Positions 48,766-62,007 of a stretch of DNA of 64,000 nucleotides are shown one piece after another. The position numbers and the translations under genes are program-made. Origin of the DNA: Callaeas wilsoni (taxonomy: Eukaryota; Chordata; Aves; Passeriformes; Callaeidae); the NCBI GenBank assembly GCA_013398955.1, contig VWPU01017400.1:186001-250000 (forward strand). The letters run 5' to 3'. The notes beneath the pieces were generated by a model. The model ran no database searches. It was not told where the DNA came from and saw only the letters and a list, made by a program, of their open reading frames with translations. Every line of letters begins with the position of its first letter. Position 1 is the stretch's first letter.

Positions 48766-50868
48766 AAGAACTGAGGAGGAACAAAACAGAGAAGGCTGAG
48801 AAGCAGTTGAACATACTTAAAATTATTTCTGAAATCCGTGGTCACCCATTAACACTCTTCTTCCTGTGCTCTTGGACAACACAAATCCAAACAGTTCTTT
48901 AAGTTTTATTTTAACTACTGAAATGCTTCATGACAACCAGATGTAACTCAAAATAAGCAGAAGGGAGTGTCATATTTCTTCCATGCCTAAACATATTCAA
49001 TCTCCTAATTCTTCTTTCCTTTAGGTGGCCCCAATTCCCAAATTGTACTTTTGACATCTGCACAGTTATAGAGGGTGGAATACTGAGTGCCTCATGAGGC
49101 AAGGGGTATGCACTGCATGTTGCAAGGTGGGACATTCTCCAGCTGCCGTGCAACCTCTTTAACATCCCAACTGCCTCCTTCTTTCCTTCTGTGGCCAGGA
49201 TAGCTTCCATCTTGGATGAAATGGATTTTAACTCCCACCATGACTGAAATGAATTTTAATTGGAGATGTATCCATGCTTGGCCTTCCAAGCCAGTTTTGT
49301 GTCTTTGCACCTAGTATTTCCTTAATAAATGAGACATAGCAAAAAATATGTGACTTACATTTACCAATGGCAACAAAGTTATTTAGGAAAAGTATCAGAT
49401 TTGCATTTACATGTCCAGCAGTTTCTCTAAGCAACAAATCTAAATAAAAATCCATTGTGGATGTAGACGTCTGTAGGAGTGGGAATATTCCTGCTGTGAC
49501 ATGTTTAGATTTTCTGATACAAGGAGAAATGAATGTGGCTAGAGAAATCATGTTGCTCAGCATACCGAGGATTTTATTCCTCTAGAATAGAGTGCAACAT
49601 GCACTAACTAGGACAAATGACTTAATCTTCTAATCACTGCATGTTGTAAAATTACTTTTGGCTGAATGAATATAAAATGGGCTGTTCAAACCCAGCCAGT
49701 AAGCTTCTTTTAAAGTGAAAAGGTAAAATTTACAGACTGCATTGTCTTGCTTCATCAATATATGATCAGGTCTATACTGAATACTATGTAATATCCTACA
49801 ATTAAATCTATACATATATATTTTTTAAAAAAGAGAAACTGAATCTGATTAAATATCTATCCCTAAACATTTTTATTTTTGTAATCAATATTGAATTACA
49901 TATCTTTAAAATAATACTTTCTTTTGTTGTCAGATGCACAGAAAATTGGAATGCAACTTGCTCTCTGTGAAAAATATATTTGTTTCTTAATTGATATCAT
50001 ACATTATATTGTCAAGTGACACAAGACATTTATTCCACTTGCTTTCAAAAGGCAATGAAATGAAATAATTTTGTCCTTAAACATACTGCAGTAGAGAGAA
50101 CACATTGTTATGATCTGGATAGAGTGCTATTGACTAAAACAGGAAATAGGAAAACTTACGGCAGAGTTATACTTTGAATTAGAAAAACCAAGAAAAAGGA
50201 ATTAATTTGATTATTCAAGGCCAAGAACTCAGATGGCAGTTCTCTGATCATCATGCTGTGTTCTGATATGAATCCAAAAAATTGTCTTATTTCATCTTTG
50301 ATATTTCATTCTGTTATGCTTAGCAGGAAGCCACTGCAGTCACTAAGGCAAGGTAGGTCATCAGCTGCATGCCAAATTGCATTCAAATAAGCTCAGAGTA
50401 TTCTAGTGACCAGCAATCACTAACTTGTCAACTTCCTCTATCAAACCTCTCTTTTCTCAAATAGAACCCACATGCCAGAGTTAAGTTTGAATTCAGTATG
50501 GCATTTTGTTATTTCAGTTCTATCCAGGACATGTCATTTTGACCATAACCTCTGGATTTTGGCACCAGCTCTTCATTGTCCTTCACTAGTACTTGTCTGA
50601 AATGGAATAATTTGAATTTTTACATTTAAACTTTTCCTGAACTCCTTCTTGAGGATGTCTTTTTGCCTTTAAAGTATACAAAATCATGTCAGATCTTTCT
50701 CTTATATCAATTCCAGCTTTAAAAACATAACCTCATGTGTAAAATCTATGTCATCAGCATATACACCAAAAATATGAAGAACAGGAATCTTATTTTATGT
50801 AAGACATCTAGCATTTCATTGTATGCATGCTATACTGACATAAACGGACTGTAACCAGTCTCACTTAC
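48766..50868. other. AT-rich unique sequence, no gene seen
   Basis: No exon or transposon recognised. Minus-strand frames of 99 and 111 codons overlap around 48911-49563 without any recognisable domain. They are probably chance. Confidence 0.5.
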
Positions 50869-51450
50869 AGAACCACAGAATCACGGAATTGTTAGGGCTG
50901 GAAGAGACCTCTGGAGATCCAAGGCATGGTCGCCTAAAGCAGGTTACACAGGAACACGTCCAGATGGGTTTGGAATGTCTTCAAAGAGGGAAACTCGGTG
51001 ACCTCCCTGGGCAGCCTGTTCCAGTGCTCTGCCACACTCAGTGTAAAGATGTTCTTCTCATGTGTGGGTGGAACTTCTCGTGGTTTAGTTTATGGTCATC
51101 GTAACTCACCCTGTTGCTGGGCACCACTGAAAAGAGCCTGCCAGGGTCCTCTTGGCACCTGCTTTTGAGACATTTTTATGCATTAATGGGATTCCCTCTG
51201 TCTTCTCTTCTCAGACTAAACAGGCCCAGCTTCCACAGTCTCTCCTCATAGGAGATGCTCCAGACCCCAAATCATCTTTGAGATGGCACTTCACTGAACC
51301 ATTTCCAGAATCACCTCATCTTTCAAGTGCTGAGGAGCCCAGAATTGGACACAGCACTCCAGATGTGCCGCACTAGGGCCAAGTAGAGGGGGAGGATTGC
51401 TCTTTCTGATACAGGCCACACTCTACCTGGTGCAGGACACTTGGGATTCA
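50869..51450 (-). mobile_element. CR1 LINE 3' fragment, minus strand
   Basis: It starts ACCACAGAATCACGGAATTG, then TAGGGCTGGAAGAGACCTCTGG, and continues through CTGGGCAGCCTGTTCCAGTG, CAGGCCCAGCTTCCACAGTC and CCAGAATTGGACACAGCACTCC. All are CR1 phrases in reverse order. It covers the 3' end and the C-terminal ORF2 region, with stops. The phrasing differs from the 59-60 kb copy and suggests another CR1 subfamily. Confidence 0.94.
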
Positions 51451-53614
51451 TGTTAGTCAAAACAGACATGAAACAAGTGGAATATTTAAATTTTCGATCC
51501 CATACAAAATCTTTTCTCCTGACCCAAGGCCTTCACAGTCAATAAGAAACTTTTTGTTTACTTTGAGGGACTATTGAGTAGATTCTTATAATTTCATTTT
51601 TAGGCTTTTTTTTTTTTTTTTTTTCAGAAAGCACTGAGATAAGATGCTTATTTTCTGAACTGTGTTGGAGTATTCAAAAAGAAAGAAGGTTTTTCATAAT
51701 ACCAAAATATCTCCTTACAGTACTGTGAAGTTCTTCTCTGGTTATTGATCTGCTTTAGATTAACATTTTCAGAAATGTACAGAATGTGGGAATTCTAAAA
51801 TTTAATTCTCCTTGCTGTGGCCGAGATGTTCTGGTTCAATGGCAGTTTCAGTTATAAATTCTGCAATATTCTGGTCCTGGTGTCACATCTAAAAATGTCT
51901 CAGATTAACTAGCTTGTAATATCAGGAAAGTGATATTATGAAGTTCGATACCATTCCATTGGGCATTCTTAGTTAATCCTCAACTACCCTCAGATCTGAT
52001 CAGATGTAGATCACTTAATTTTAATTTTTTCTGACTATTGAGATACACACATATCACATACACCTGTATACAGATCATAAATGCTCCCAAAGGACCTTTG
52101 AATTTTTTTTTTTTTTAATAACTAATGAATAGGTACCAAGTAATGATCATTTCCAGTCACTGTGTTGGAATGGAGCCAAATCAGATCATATTTTGTTAAT
52201 TATCCAGTCTTCCATCTGCACCTTTTTCTTCATAAAGAAAAAAAGACAGTTTTCCCCTGCTGATAAAGCCAGTTGTATTCATTAGACAATTAATAGTTTA
52301 TGAATTGGACAAAATGAAAAATTGGCTTGTTTTGAAAAAGTGGACAATGACCTACACACCTCTGGAAACTTTTTATATACAGACTGTGCATTTAAACTGG
52401 CTGCAGTCAGATCAACACTTACAGACACTTTTTTTGATAGATTTATTTTTGGGCCTTTTTTTCCCTGCCAAGTGTACATTCCCAGAAAAAAAGATGGTGT
52501 TCTTTGACAATGACTGTGTATTACCCAAGAACTACATGGAATTGTTTGACACAGAGTGAATTGCTCATTAATGCAAAGCAAGGCTTTTTCCTTTTTATTC
52601 ACGCTGCCCGAAACACCAAAACACTTCACGAATGGACAGCCTGGCACTTCTTGCAGGGTAAAGTCATTTAATTCCACCGAGCTCCTGATGTATTGGTAAT
52701 GTCAGGCTGTCATGTCATAGAACCTTTTTTCATGTGGAATGGTTTCCAGCAAGCATTTCTATTGCTCCTGGTCAAACCCTGTGCAGCACTCTGCCATGAA
52801 TAGCTTCATGCATCCTGCACATTTATTTCCTGAATTATAGGCCATACACTGGCCAGATTCACATTTCATTTTGGTAACTTTTTTTGTTGACCAAGGTTGA
52901 ATTGCCATGACTGCAAACATTGTTATATAGCCTTTATAAATATGTTGGAGAGGTATGATTCAGTATTATTATCTTTATTGACATAGGTTTTAATTCAAGT
53001 CATTTACTATATAGCACTTATGTCCATCTGATCTTCCATAACAATTTCAATATACAAAACATTGTAGCACATTGGTTTAGTTTTTCAGCATATAGCCTTG
53101 GATGCCTCATTTGAAAATCTGCGTCTGAAATATTGAGAATATGCAGAAAGATGTACTGGAAGAGTGCTCATTAGAGCACATCTGCTTTGCTTCTGAGGAG
53201 GGCAGCAGTGTCAGGCAGGTTGTTTCATGTTTGTTTACAGAAGCATGTTCTCTTTCTGGGCACTTCAAGAATATGAAATACACAATTCAGCACACTGAGG
53301 TCAGCAATATTCTTTCAACGCTGGAAGCAGGAAAAAAAAGGGCTTTTATGATGTGGGAGGAAGAAGAAACAAACAGCAAATTGGTCTCCTTAGTTTGTGT
53401 CTTTTTGCAAGAGACAGCAATTGTGTTACGAAACAGGTTAGTTCTGCAAGGCTATAGTAGCACCCTTGCCTTGCTCATTATAACCTGTTTCCCCCTGTCT
53501 ATAACAATATTCAATGAACATTGCTGCATGAAATATCATTGCTTTTGCACAGTACGAGAGAAACACTGTAAAAATGCATAAATACTGCACTTTGCAAGAC
53601 TTTGAAGAGACTTT
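51451..53614. other. AT-rich unique sequence with unexplained open frames
   Basis: Holds a T19 run at 51606-51624 and a T14 run near 52103-52116. Frames are longer than elsewhere: 131 codons minus at 52282-52677, with an overlapping 84-codon plus frame, and 146 codons plus at 53141-53581. None shows a domain I recognise, and no splice sites or partner exons are evident. I do not call genes here. Confidence 0.5.
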
Positions 53615-53790
53615 TCATAGGATCATAGAATTGTTTCGGTTGGAAAAGACCTTTAAGATCAACTCTAACCTACTACCACCATGTCCACCACTAAACCATA
53701 TCCCTAAGCACCACAACTACGTGTCTTTTAAATACCTCCAGGGATGGTAAATCAACCACTTCCCTGGGCAGCCTGTTCCAGTGTCTATAA
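53615..53790 (-). mobile_element. CR1 3' fragment, minus strand
   Basis: TCATAGGATCATAGAATTG, GGTTGGAAAAGACCTTTAAG and the CTTCCCTGGGCAGCCTGTTCC phrase give the CR1 3' end in reverse. It is truncated after TTCCAGTGTC. Confidence 0.94.
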
Positions 53791-54377
53791 CCTCTATAAT
53801 TATTGCTAAGAGGATTGTAGGGGCAAGGGCATTGCAAATAGATTCTTTTTGGTTCAAGTAAATGCTAGAAAAATCTAGTCTCAACAAGATAATGAGGCCA
53901 AGCTTGAAGGAAATGGGAAAATCAATTCTCAAGAATAAATTTTATTACCTTCTTCTACTGTTACTGTACACATGCATAGTACAGATTTAGAAAGAAAAAA
54001 TCACAACAAATGAGAGGCAATGTGGGACTGTTTATTCGTGTAATAGGTGAAACAGAAAGTATTAACAGTAACTTGTCTATTCCAAGCCATACTGTTGTGA
54101 ACTGAAAAGCTCTGCTCAATTCATTGGCTTAATGCCGATTTAACCTCACCAAGAGTTTTGCCTGTGGCACTTGTATCATAGCTATTATGTCTATTTTCAC
54201 TCTGTCTGCAGGGAGAAATGCATACTGTAATGCTTTGAGTGTTGCTACTTTCTTCATATCCCAGGAAATTCCAGAGGAGAGATATCCTAGGTCTCCTTGA
54301 ACATATGTATTTGGAAATGACAGATGGGAGTATTCCTCATGCCTCATCTTACGTTCAATATTTCAGAATTAAAATCT

Positions 54378-54399
54378 GGGGGGGGGGGGGGAGGGGGTG
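54378..54399 (+). repeat. G14 homopolymer and G-rich run
   Basis: Fourteen consecutive G followed by AGGGGGTGG. Such runs are rare in vertebrate DNA, are prone to length errors in sequencing, and can form G-quadruplex structures in principle. Confidence 0.9.
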
Positions 54400-57300
54400 G
54401 ATTTGTTTGGGTTTTCTTAATTGCAATTTCCACCAGCACCATCTTCTTATGGTAGTAAATAATCATATCTGATATGCTTCTAGATGGAATAGTTGGGCTT
54501 CAGGAACAGTGCTGAGCACCACTATCCTTGCCACAGATAGTCACACCACTGTCCTTCAGTCTGATTTCATTTCTTACTTAAAGGATCCTTGTTGTGCAAA
54601 TGTTAGCTTTTGCTTGAAGACTAGTTTCTATTTTTCTAGACTCTTGAAAGACTGCCGTGGTTAAGGCTAAAAAGTGCTCCAAAGCTCAGGTGAAAGCAGA
54701 GTCTGACAGCGTTCTGCAGGCTGAACTGTGTTCCTGGTGAGACAGACTGGATCTGAATCTAGTGTTGACACCCAGGCCAATATGTCAGGCTAGCTGGAGC
54801 TCAGCACACTTCAGCTTTCTAAAACTGGAAAACATGCACCAAAGGGCCAGGAGGCAAAGCAGCATGACTATCTCTGTGCTTTAATTAATAACCCAAAGCA
54901 TGCTCTTCTCAGTCCCACTGATCATTCCTTCTCTATCATATAAAAAAAATGTAAACAAAACTGTGGGATTTCTGAGACATATTTTGGGCAAGGAATCATA
55001 TTTTTCTGCACATAGGGAAAAATTATATTAGTCTGCAGAGCTGTCATCATAGTTTGTATGGGGGCAGAGATGAGGAAGTTAAAGTTTGTCCAAATTCTCT
55101 GCTTATCTGTGTGCTAATTTAGTGTGATGCTGGAGAGGAATAATCTCTGAAACAGTAATTGTCAGGTCTAGGATCTCAGACATTGCCATATTATGGGAGA
55201 TTTTGACCTTCATCTGATATATCAAAGGTCAGCTACTCTGAAAGGCAACACATTATTCCCATGGCTTCACAGCACTTTACAGACAAACAAAGACAGGTTC
55301 CTACCCTGAGGATCTTGTTTCCAAATTAGCTACAACAAGCAACAGATATCAATAAGGAAAAGATAGAGGGATATACAGTTAGTTAAGGCTGAAATACTGA
55401 AATAATGAGTGTAATATTCTGGATATTTGCTAACAATCCAATTCTCATGATCAGCAATGAAAATTATAAATTCGGATGTCTTCTTTTTTCAAATGTATAA
55501 TAGTTATGAAGATATGGACAGAGAAAGAAATTGCCATGAGCAAGTGATGCTTTGGATTTAGAAGATGCTACATTTTCCATAATAAATTATTCACGGTAAA
55601 TCTTAACCTTTGCAAATAATTTAGCATTCATTGCCAAGTATTTATTCTAACACTCGAGCCAAATATTTTTGGCCTTATCCACACCTCTTTTCATGCTCAC
55701 ACTTTATAGACATTTTTGTTATTGAGTTTTATTAGCAGAAGTGCTCAGAGATAGTAAATTTTAAAAAATTAAGTCTAATACAACCATGAAAATTAAAGGG
55801 ATTCTCTTTCTTATGCATAAATACATGTGTGCAGCTTTTTTCAAAAGGAATAGTCAGGCAATTGGGAGAAAGAAAAACACTTTAGTTTTCATACAATACA
55901 TTTAAACAAGAAATGACAACATAAGGAATAGTCAAAAAAAAAAAAGATGGGAGTAGTTCTTGTACGAAAATAATGGAACCAAAATGTCCGTTGGGTAATT
56001 TTAGCTTCTCTACTGAAGAATAATTCTACAATTCCAGTGATATTTATGCTGCTACAGTGATTTAGTAGCTGTAGAAACATTTTTTCTTCTCCATATTTTG
56101 GTTATTAGATTTTGATTCCCTAATTTTATGTTATCAGAATTATGTAGTGACATCTTCTCTTTCCACAAACTCTAGAAATTCCCCATCAGTTGAAATACAA
56201 GACTAGCGAACATTGCATAATGGGGCTGATTTCATTTCATGGTTCATGCTGATATTTTGTCTACTCTACAAAAAAAATCATGCAGTCTAGGAAATTTACA
56301 GACATGTTTAATGCTTATTGCTACAGCTGGAATATAAATTTTAAAAGTCGTAGACTGTTAGAATCCAGGGCAAACTTTACTTCAAGATTCACTCAAAAGA
56401 TTAATGACTCAATTCAGAATATTTCAAAACCATCTAAGTAGAGTCTTTATGTTTGGAAATATCCACAACAAAAGCCATCAGCTCCTAATTCTATCAATAA
56501 CTTACCCTTCAAAGTCAGAATAATACAAATTTGGAGGCACTGCAAATTCTGTGTTAGACAAGATGTAACACCAGCCTCTACAGCCTACACATTCCTGTAA
56601 GAAAATGAGGAGCTAATGTTTCAGGGAACAGCTTCATTCAAAGTACTGCAGCAAATGAAAGCTCTTCCATTAACAAGCGGCCAGTTTAAATCAACCCCTC
56701 ATTTGTGAGTGACTAAAAGCTTGATTCGGAGCCCATTAAAGTAAATGTCAGTCTTCCCATCGACTTCAAGGGGTTTTAACTTACAACTGAAAATCAAAAA
56801 CTGCAGACATCTGCTGGTGTCTGTTCACAGGCCAAGATGAAATTAATTATTGTTGCTGGATTGGGTTTTGATGCTGTTTGTGGTGCAGGCAGAAATATGA
56901 GAGAAAGTCCACCCTGTGCCAGTACAAAGGAGAAAAGAGTGGTGAGAAACACTGCCTACACAACTCAAGAAGGAAAGTTCTTTCTTCCCCTTACACCACA
57001 GTGTTAATCATCCTACATGAGAATGTGAGAGTTGAGATTTAATTCAAATATCATGATGTTCTATCATGACTCTAAGCATTTGTTTGGCACAATCTGGTTC
57101 CCCTAGGCTAATGACATACGTCAGAGAAGGAGTTACCAATTTACCATTGGGTTCTAAGTAGACAGATGAATCCTTATATTCCTAAATCAGCATGTAATTC
57201 ATATTAGATACTTATGTCTTCAAACCTCAGAGTCTAACCAGGCTCAGGTGATGTTTCTAAAATTCCCCTCCTACATGTAATATTTTGAGACATAGATTCA

Positions 57301-58183
57301 GTTACTGTAAGTATCCCTAATTCTGGAAGATCTTTTGCTGCAGACTAACAACTTAATTTTAGCAAATCCAACCTTTTTTACACTAGTAGCTGTTCTAGTT
57401 ACAGTAAACTACATATATGAGAACAACAGAGAAATTAAGATTTGGAATTGGTAGGATCTCGCCAAGGAGATAGATTTATCTGCACAAAACCACTGAATAA
57501 ATCCTTAGAGGAAGCTATGGGGAAGAGGAATCATTCATTTTTGGAATGACAAGTTGAAGTGTAGAGGTGCAAAGAGTAAAGCAGTAACAGGGCAGAATAG
57601 GATATAAAACAAACCAATTAGCGTTTCATCATCCATATATTATCTAGACAATAAAACTTATTTCACAATTGTAGATGATATGAAATAAAATCAAAAGTAA
57701 TACTCAAGATATCTTTATATGTATCTAGCTACCAGGCAATTAGATTGGAAGAATATTTAATAGGTCTTAAAATATTTGCAACAGTAACGATTTCAATTCC
57801 TATAAGGGTGTGGGTTTGCAACAGTGGGAAATCAACCAGTTAGTGAATAGCAAGCAACATGAGCAGCATTTCCAATAATAAACACAATTAGCAATGTAGA
57901 TGAGAAATCTATCTGATATATGGGCTGCATATGCAATTATAACACATTAATAAAATGTTACCCACAGAGCAATCCAATACATTTGTTTACCCATGCTCCC
58001 AGATTAAGAAAGTAATGTTGTCAACCAACCAATTGCGGGCATTACATATTCAGGATTAATTACCATCTGCATAGGACAGATGTTAAATCTTCAATTTCAC
58101 AGCAAGGCATCTATAGCTTATTTCCCATGGACTGCTTCTTTCTCTGATCAATATATGTATCAGCCTAGCTGTTCATCTTGCCA

Positions 58184-58226
58184 CAGAGGTCAGAGGAATG
58201 GCAGAGGTCAGAGGAATGACAGAGGT
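58184..58226 (+). repeat. 18-bp tandem duplication, 2.4 copies
   Basis: CAGAGGTCAGAGGAATGG at 58184-58201, CAGAGGTCAGAGGAATGA at 58202-58219, then CAGAGGT. One difference between copies. AGGTCAGAGG resembles nuclear-receptor half-site spacing only loosely. Confidence 0.92.
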
Positions 58227-59649
58227 ACATCTGGTTTTGTGTCAAATAAGGGCTGAGGAAATGAATCCTATCAAAGCAGATAAACAGCTCAGTTGCAATT
58301 GTCCTTCAGTCTTTTACTCAGCTGCTCATGATTAAGTTTTAATCATTTTGGGAATTTGTTAGGGAAAAAAACCTCAAAATCAAAACCAAACCCCAAGACC
58401 AAAGCAGAAAAACGAGCTTTTTGCATATTTTCTAGAATTCATGTTTAATTTTTATATGAGCTGGGCTTGATTACACACTGCACCTTCAGCTAATTCAAGC
58501 ATGCAGGTATTAGAGCAGATTTTTGCTAGGAATATACTCTCAAAACCTCTATTTTTTATTATTATTGTTACTATTATAATTTCATTTTATTGCATAAAGT
58601 AAGAAAATCAACAGTTGAATTAGTTGACACTTTAGTGACCAGGAAGTGCCGTCTTTGAAAAAGACATAAGAAATAAATTTTAAAGGCATAATGACTTCAC
58701 AAAACTATGCAGAAGAATATTCTCAAATTAGGACTTGACCAACAGTGATAAAATAGAAATCTTGCTATGACTAACCGTATAGGTCTCTACTCTTCAGCTG
58801 CTTCCCTACTTAGCTTAAAGCTCCCTGCAATCTCAGCAACCTCAGTGTGCCACGTCAGTCACTCATGACTGCTCTGAATTGTCTGCCCTGTGAAGGTGAG
58901 AGCCCTAACGCAGTCCTGGTTAGATAGACAGCTCTTTCTGTTCTGCTTAAGTTCCTTGGAAATGTCCAAAGACACAGAAAGAGTCAAGGCTACAATTTCC
59001 TTCACCTGATGAAGTGACAGCCTTGCTCAGCTCTCACGTATGTGCCAGGTCATCTAGGTCTTCTTCAATTGTTACTAACCTGAGGAAGTGACCCTTTCTA
59101 TTCCCATCCCAGAGGAGGGCCCTAAGCACCATGGAGTGCCCTGAGCACAAAATACCTCTCTGCTGCTGAAGATCAGCCCCTGTGGGTGTGTATAATGGTC
59201 TCAGTTCCTGGGTGACTGATTTGGCTTCTAGACAACTATGTAAAAACAACACGACATTGGCATGCATTATAGTATTAAACATGCCCTTGGTAAGTGTTAG
59301 TTATTTTATCTCCCAAGAGTGGAGATGCCAGACATTTCTGCACAGTTTCCTGAACTGCCAGAAGCCAATTAAACTGGATCTTCTTGTGAAGAGGGGGAGA
59401 GATAGTAAATTAAGAGGTCTAGATCTCCTGCAGAGGCAGCTGAGTAAGGCATTCAAATGTTTGTACTACATTAGGCTGAGCATGGCTTCCTGACTGAGAG
59501 TCTGTATGTAATATCTCTGTGAGGCAATGCCTGTGTTAGACAGAAAACACAGGCATGGTCTCAGGAGTTTTAAGTTCTGCCCAAGAATCTAGATGCAATG
59601 TATGCCTTAAAACGTTTGCTTAAATAAAAGCGGTGGACAATTGCTACAG

Positions 59650-60412
59650 TCACAAAATTGCAGAAAGGTTTGGGTTGAAAGGGACCTTTAAAGGCCATCC
59701 AATCCAATCCTGCTGCAATGCTTAGGGACATCTTCAACTAGACCAGGTTGTTTAGAGCCCCATCCAACCTGACCTTGAATGTTTCCAGGGACTGGGCATC
59801 TACCACTTCTCAGGGCAACCTGTTCCAGTGTCTCATCACCTGCATTGTAAAAATTTTCTTCCTTGTATCTAGTCTGAATCTACTCTCCATTTAAAACCAT
59901 TATCCCTTGTCCTAAAATAACAAGCCCCACTAAAAAGTCTGTTGTTATCTGTCTTTTAAGCCACCTTTAAATACTGAAACACAGTAGAGTCTCCCCAAAT
60001 CCTCTTCTCCAAGCTGAGCAATCCCAACTCTCTCAGCCTTTCCTCTTTGGAGAGATGTTCCATCCCTCTGCTCATTTTTATGGCCTTCCTCTGGACCTGC
60101 TGCACCAGATCTGTGTCTTTCTTGTCCTGAGGATCCCAGAGCTGGATGGGATGGGCTAGTGAGGACTCCAGGTGGGGTCTCACCAGAGCAGAGTGGCAGA
60201 ATCACCTCCCTCAGCTTCCTGCCCACGCTGCTGGTGGTGCAGCCCAGGATGCAATTGGTTTTCTGCGGTGTAAGTGCACATTGCTGGGTCATGTCCAGTA
60301 TTTCATCCGTCAACCCCCAAGTCCTTCTCAAGTATTGAGAGCCACTCTCAATACCCTTTATCTCCCAGCCTGTATTGATACCAGGGGGGGTCCTGACTCA
60401 GGTGTTGAACAT
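59650..60412 (-). mobile_element. CR1 LINE 3' fragment, minus strand
   Basis: The longest minus-strand CR1 copy here. It starts at AGAAAGGTTTGGGTTGAAAGG (the terminal CATAGAAT has decayed) and continues through CTGACCTTGAATGTTTCCAG and CTGGACCTGCTGCACCAGAT to CCCCCAAGTCCTTCTC and CAGCCTGTATTGATACC. On the minus strand, pieces read DMTQQCALTPQKTNCILGC, SVGRKLREVILPLCS and QRKAIKMSRGMEHLSKEERL. These are ORF2 C-terminal blocks in two frames, hence frameshifted and inactive. Confidence 0.95.
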
Positions 60413-61809
60413 CATTGCCCCACTCCTCAAGCTTAAAATACCATGTATAAAGGAAGAATTAAGCTTGCATAACTTAAATTTTACTTTGAATTTTTATTCT
60501 TCATCATCTTATCAATACTGGCACTGTTACTAGGTCAGAAAATGTAATTCCCATTTTATAAAGGATAAAGGTAATCTCCATTTTATAAATGGAGAACTAA
60601 AGACAAGCATAGACTCAATAATGTCTAAGAATTAATTTCTTTACATGTCTTCTAACTCTTTCAAGTCCAAGGCGAATTTACTTCCACATTCTCTTTATTT
60701 TTTAAAAAAAGTTTCAGATATATTACAGTAACAATTGTGACCAACACTTTATTCTGCGGCATATTCTGAAGGCAAACATGCTGCTCTCAAGATGTTATAT
60801 CTTGTGGACACTGTGTCCAGGACACAATGATTTTGAGAATCTGGTTTATGATAGACCATTTTATCTGCTTCCATTGACAGTGCTCTCTATAAAGATAAGT
60901 ACACAGCTGTGCTGCTGGAGTTTTGTGCAAGAGGAACTCATTGACTTTGAACCTTTGTTCTTTCGGTTATATTTGTTTCAGTGGAAAAAAAGGATAAACA
61001 AGGCTCTGACTCATTTAACACAATACATAGAAAACTTGAACATTTCATTTATACTCTTAGCCATGAACTATAGGGAGAACAGCATTGTCCACAGAAATAC
61101 CGTTTCCATCAAAAATAAGCTATTCTCACTGCTATTGTTGCAGCAACATTTAAAATGGGAACCAAGGCAAAACCTAGCACAGCTATTAAAGACCTGTGGG
61201 GAGTGGCAAGAATTGCTGTTGTTGCTAGAGAAAGTTAAGTGGAAGAAAAAAAGCAGGCAGTGGAGTTAGTCTAACAGAGGGAGGCCCAGAGAAAGGCCAA
61301 GGACTGGCCAGCTGAAAGACACCGTACAGCACATTGTCAGGGAGCCGGGAGCTGCTGCAAAGGCATTTCACATGCAGGACTCACAATTGGGCATGGGAGA
61401 AGAGGTGTTTACTTCATGAGGTTTCTTTCAACATCCAGCAAACACCATGATAAAGCTGTGATACAGTTTCAGCGGCTCAAATCTCCAGACTTCTTTTGCA
61501 GTCATCCTTGTTTATTGCTGGCAGGCTCCAGAAAACAGTTTTAGGAGCCCTGTATGCCAGGTAATTTGCTATCTATTGGAACAGACAATGATGATTTTTT
61601 TCTTTAGACTTTTAAATCTACAATTTTTATTGTGATTATCTGCATTTCTCCAGTTAAAGGGATCTCATTTGGCAGGAAAAAAATAGGATTTTTGTGAGAA
61701 AAGAAAGGTAGAAAGGGGGAATAAGATTTTGCAGCTTAACAATATTGACTTAGGAAAAAAAGGGGTTTAATAAGCACCAAACAGGAGAAGAAGAAAGATG
61801 GGGCCAGAA
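60413..61809. other. Unique sequence with a 163-codon open frame
   Basis: Outside CR1, no repeat recognised. A plus-strand frame at 60778-61269 runs 163 codons with Leu-rich and Lys/Trp-rich parts but no recognisable domain. Upstream sequence shows no promoter or Kozak-like context that I would trust. A GC-richer stretch follows at 61255-61400. I list it as unexplained, not as a gene. Confidence 0.45.
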
Positions 61810-62007
61810 AAGCTGTCAAGCACTAGAACAGGCTGCCCAGGGAAGTGGTGGAGTCACCATACCTGGAGATGTTTAAAAGTCATGTAGATGTGACAGGGAG
61901 GGACATGGTTTAGTGGTGGACCTGGCAATGTCAGGGTAATGTTGGGACTCAATGGTCTTTAAGGACTTTTCCAACCTAAACAGGTCTATGGTTCTGTGAT
62001 TCTATGT
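61810..62007 (+). mobile_element. CR1 3' fragment, plus strand
   Basis: It contains ACAGGCTGCCCAGGGAAGTGG, GGAGTCACCATACCTGGAGATG and GGGACATGGTTTAGTGGTGG, and ends ATGGTTCTGTGATTCTATG, the canonical CR1 3' terminus. About 200 bases, 5'-truncated. Confidence 0.95.

Larger units (their letters stand above)
53791..59649. other. AT-rich unique sequence, no gene seen
   Basis: No exon or transposon recognised. It contains the G14 run at 54378-54391 and the 18-bp duplication near 58184-58226. Confidence 0.55.

Noticed and set aside
58184..58226. Direct repeat of AGGTCA as a nuclear-receptor element
   Set aside because: The second half-site does not match and the spacing comes from an 18-bp duplication; no independent support.
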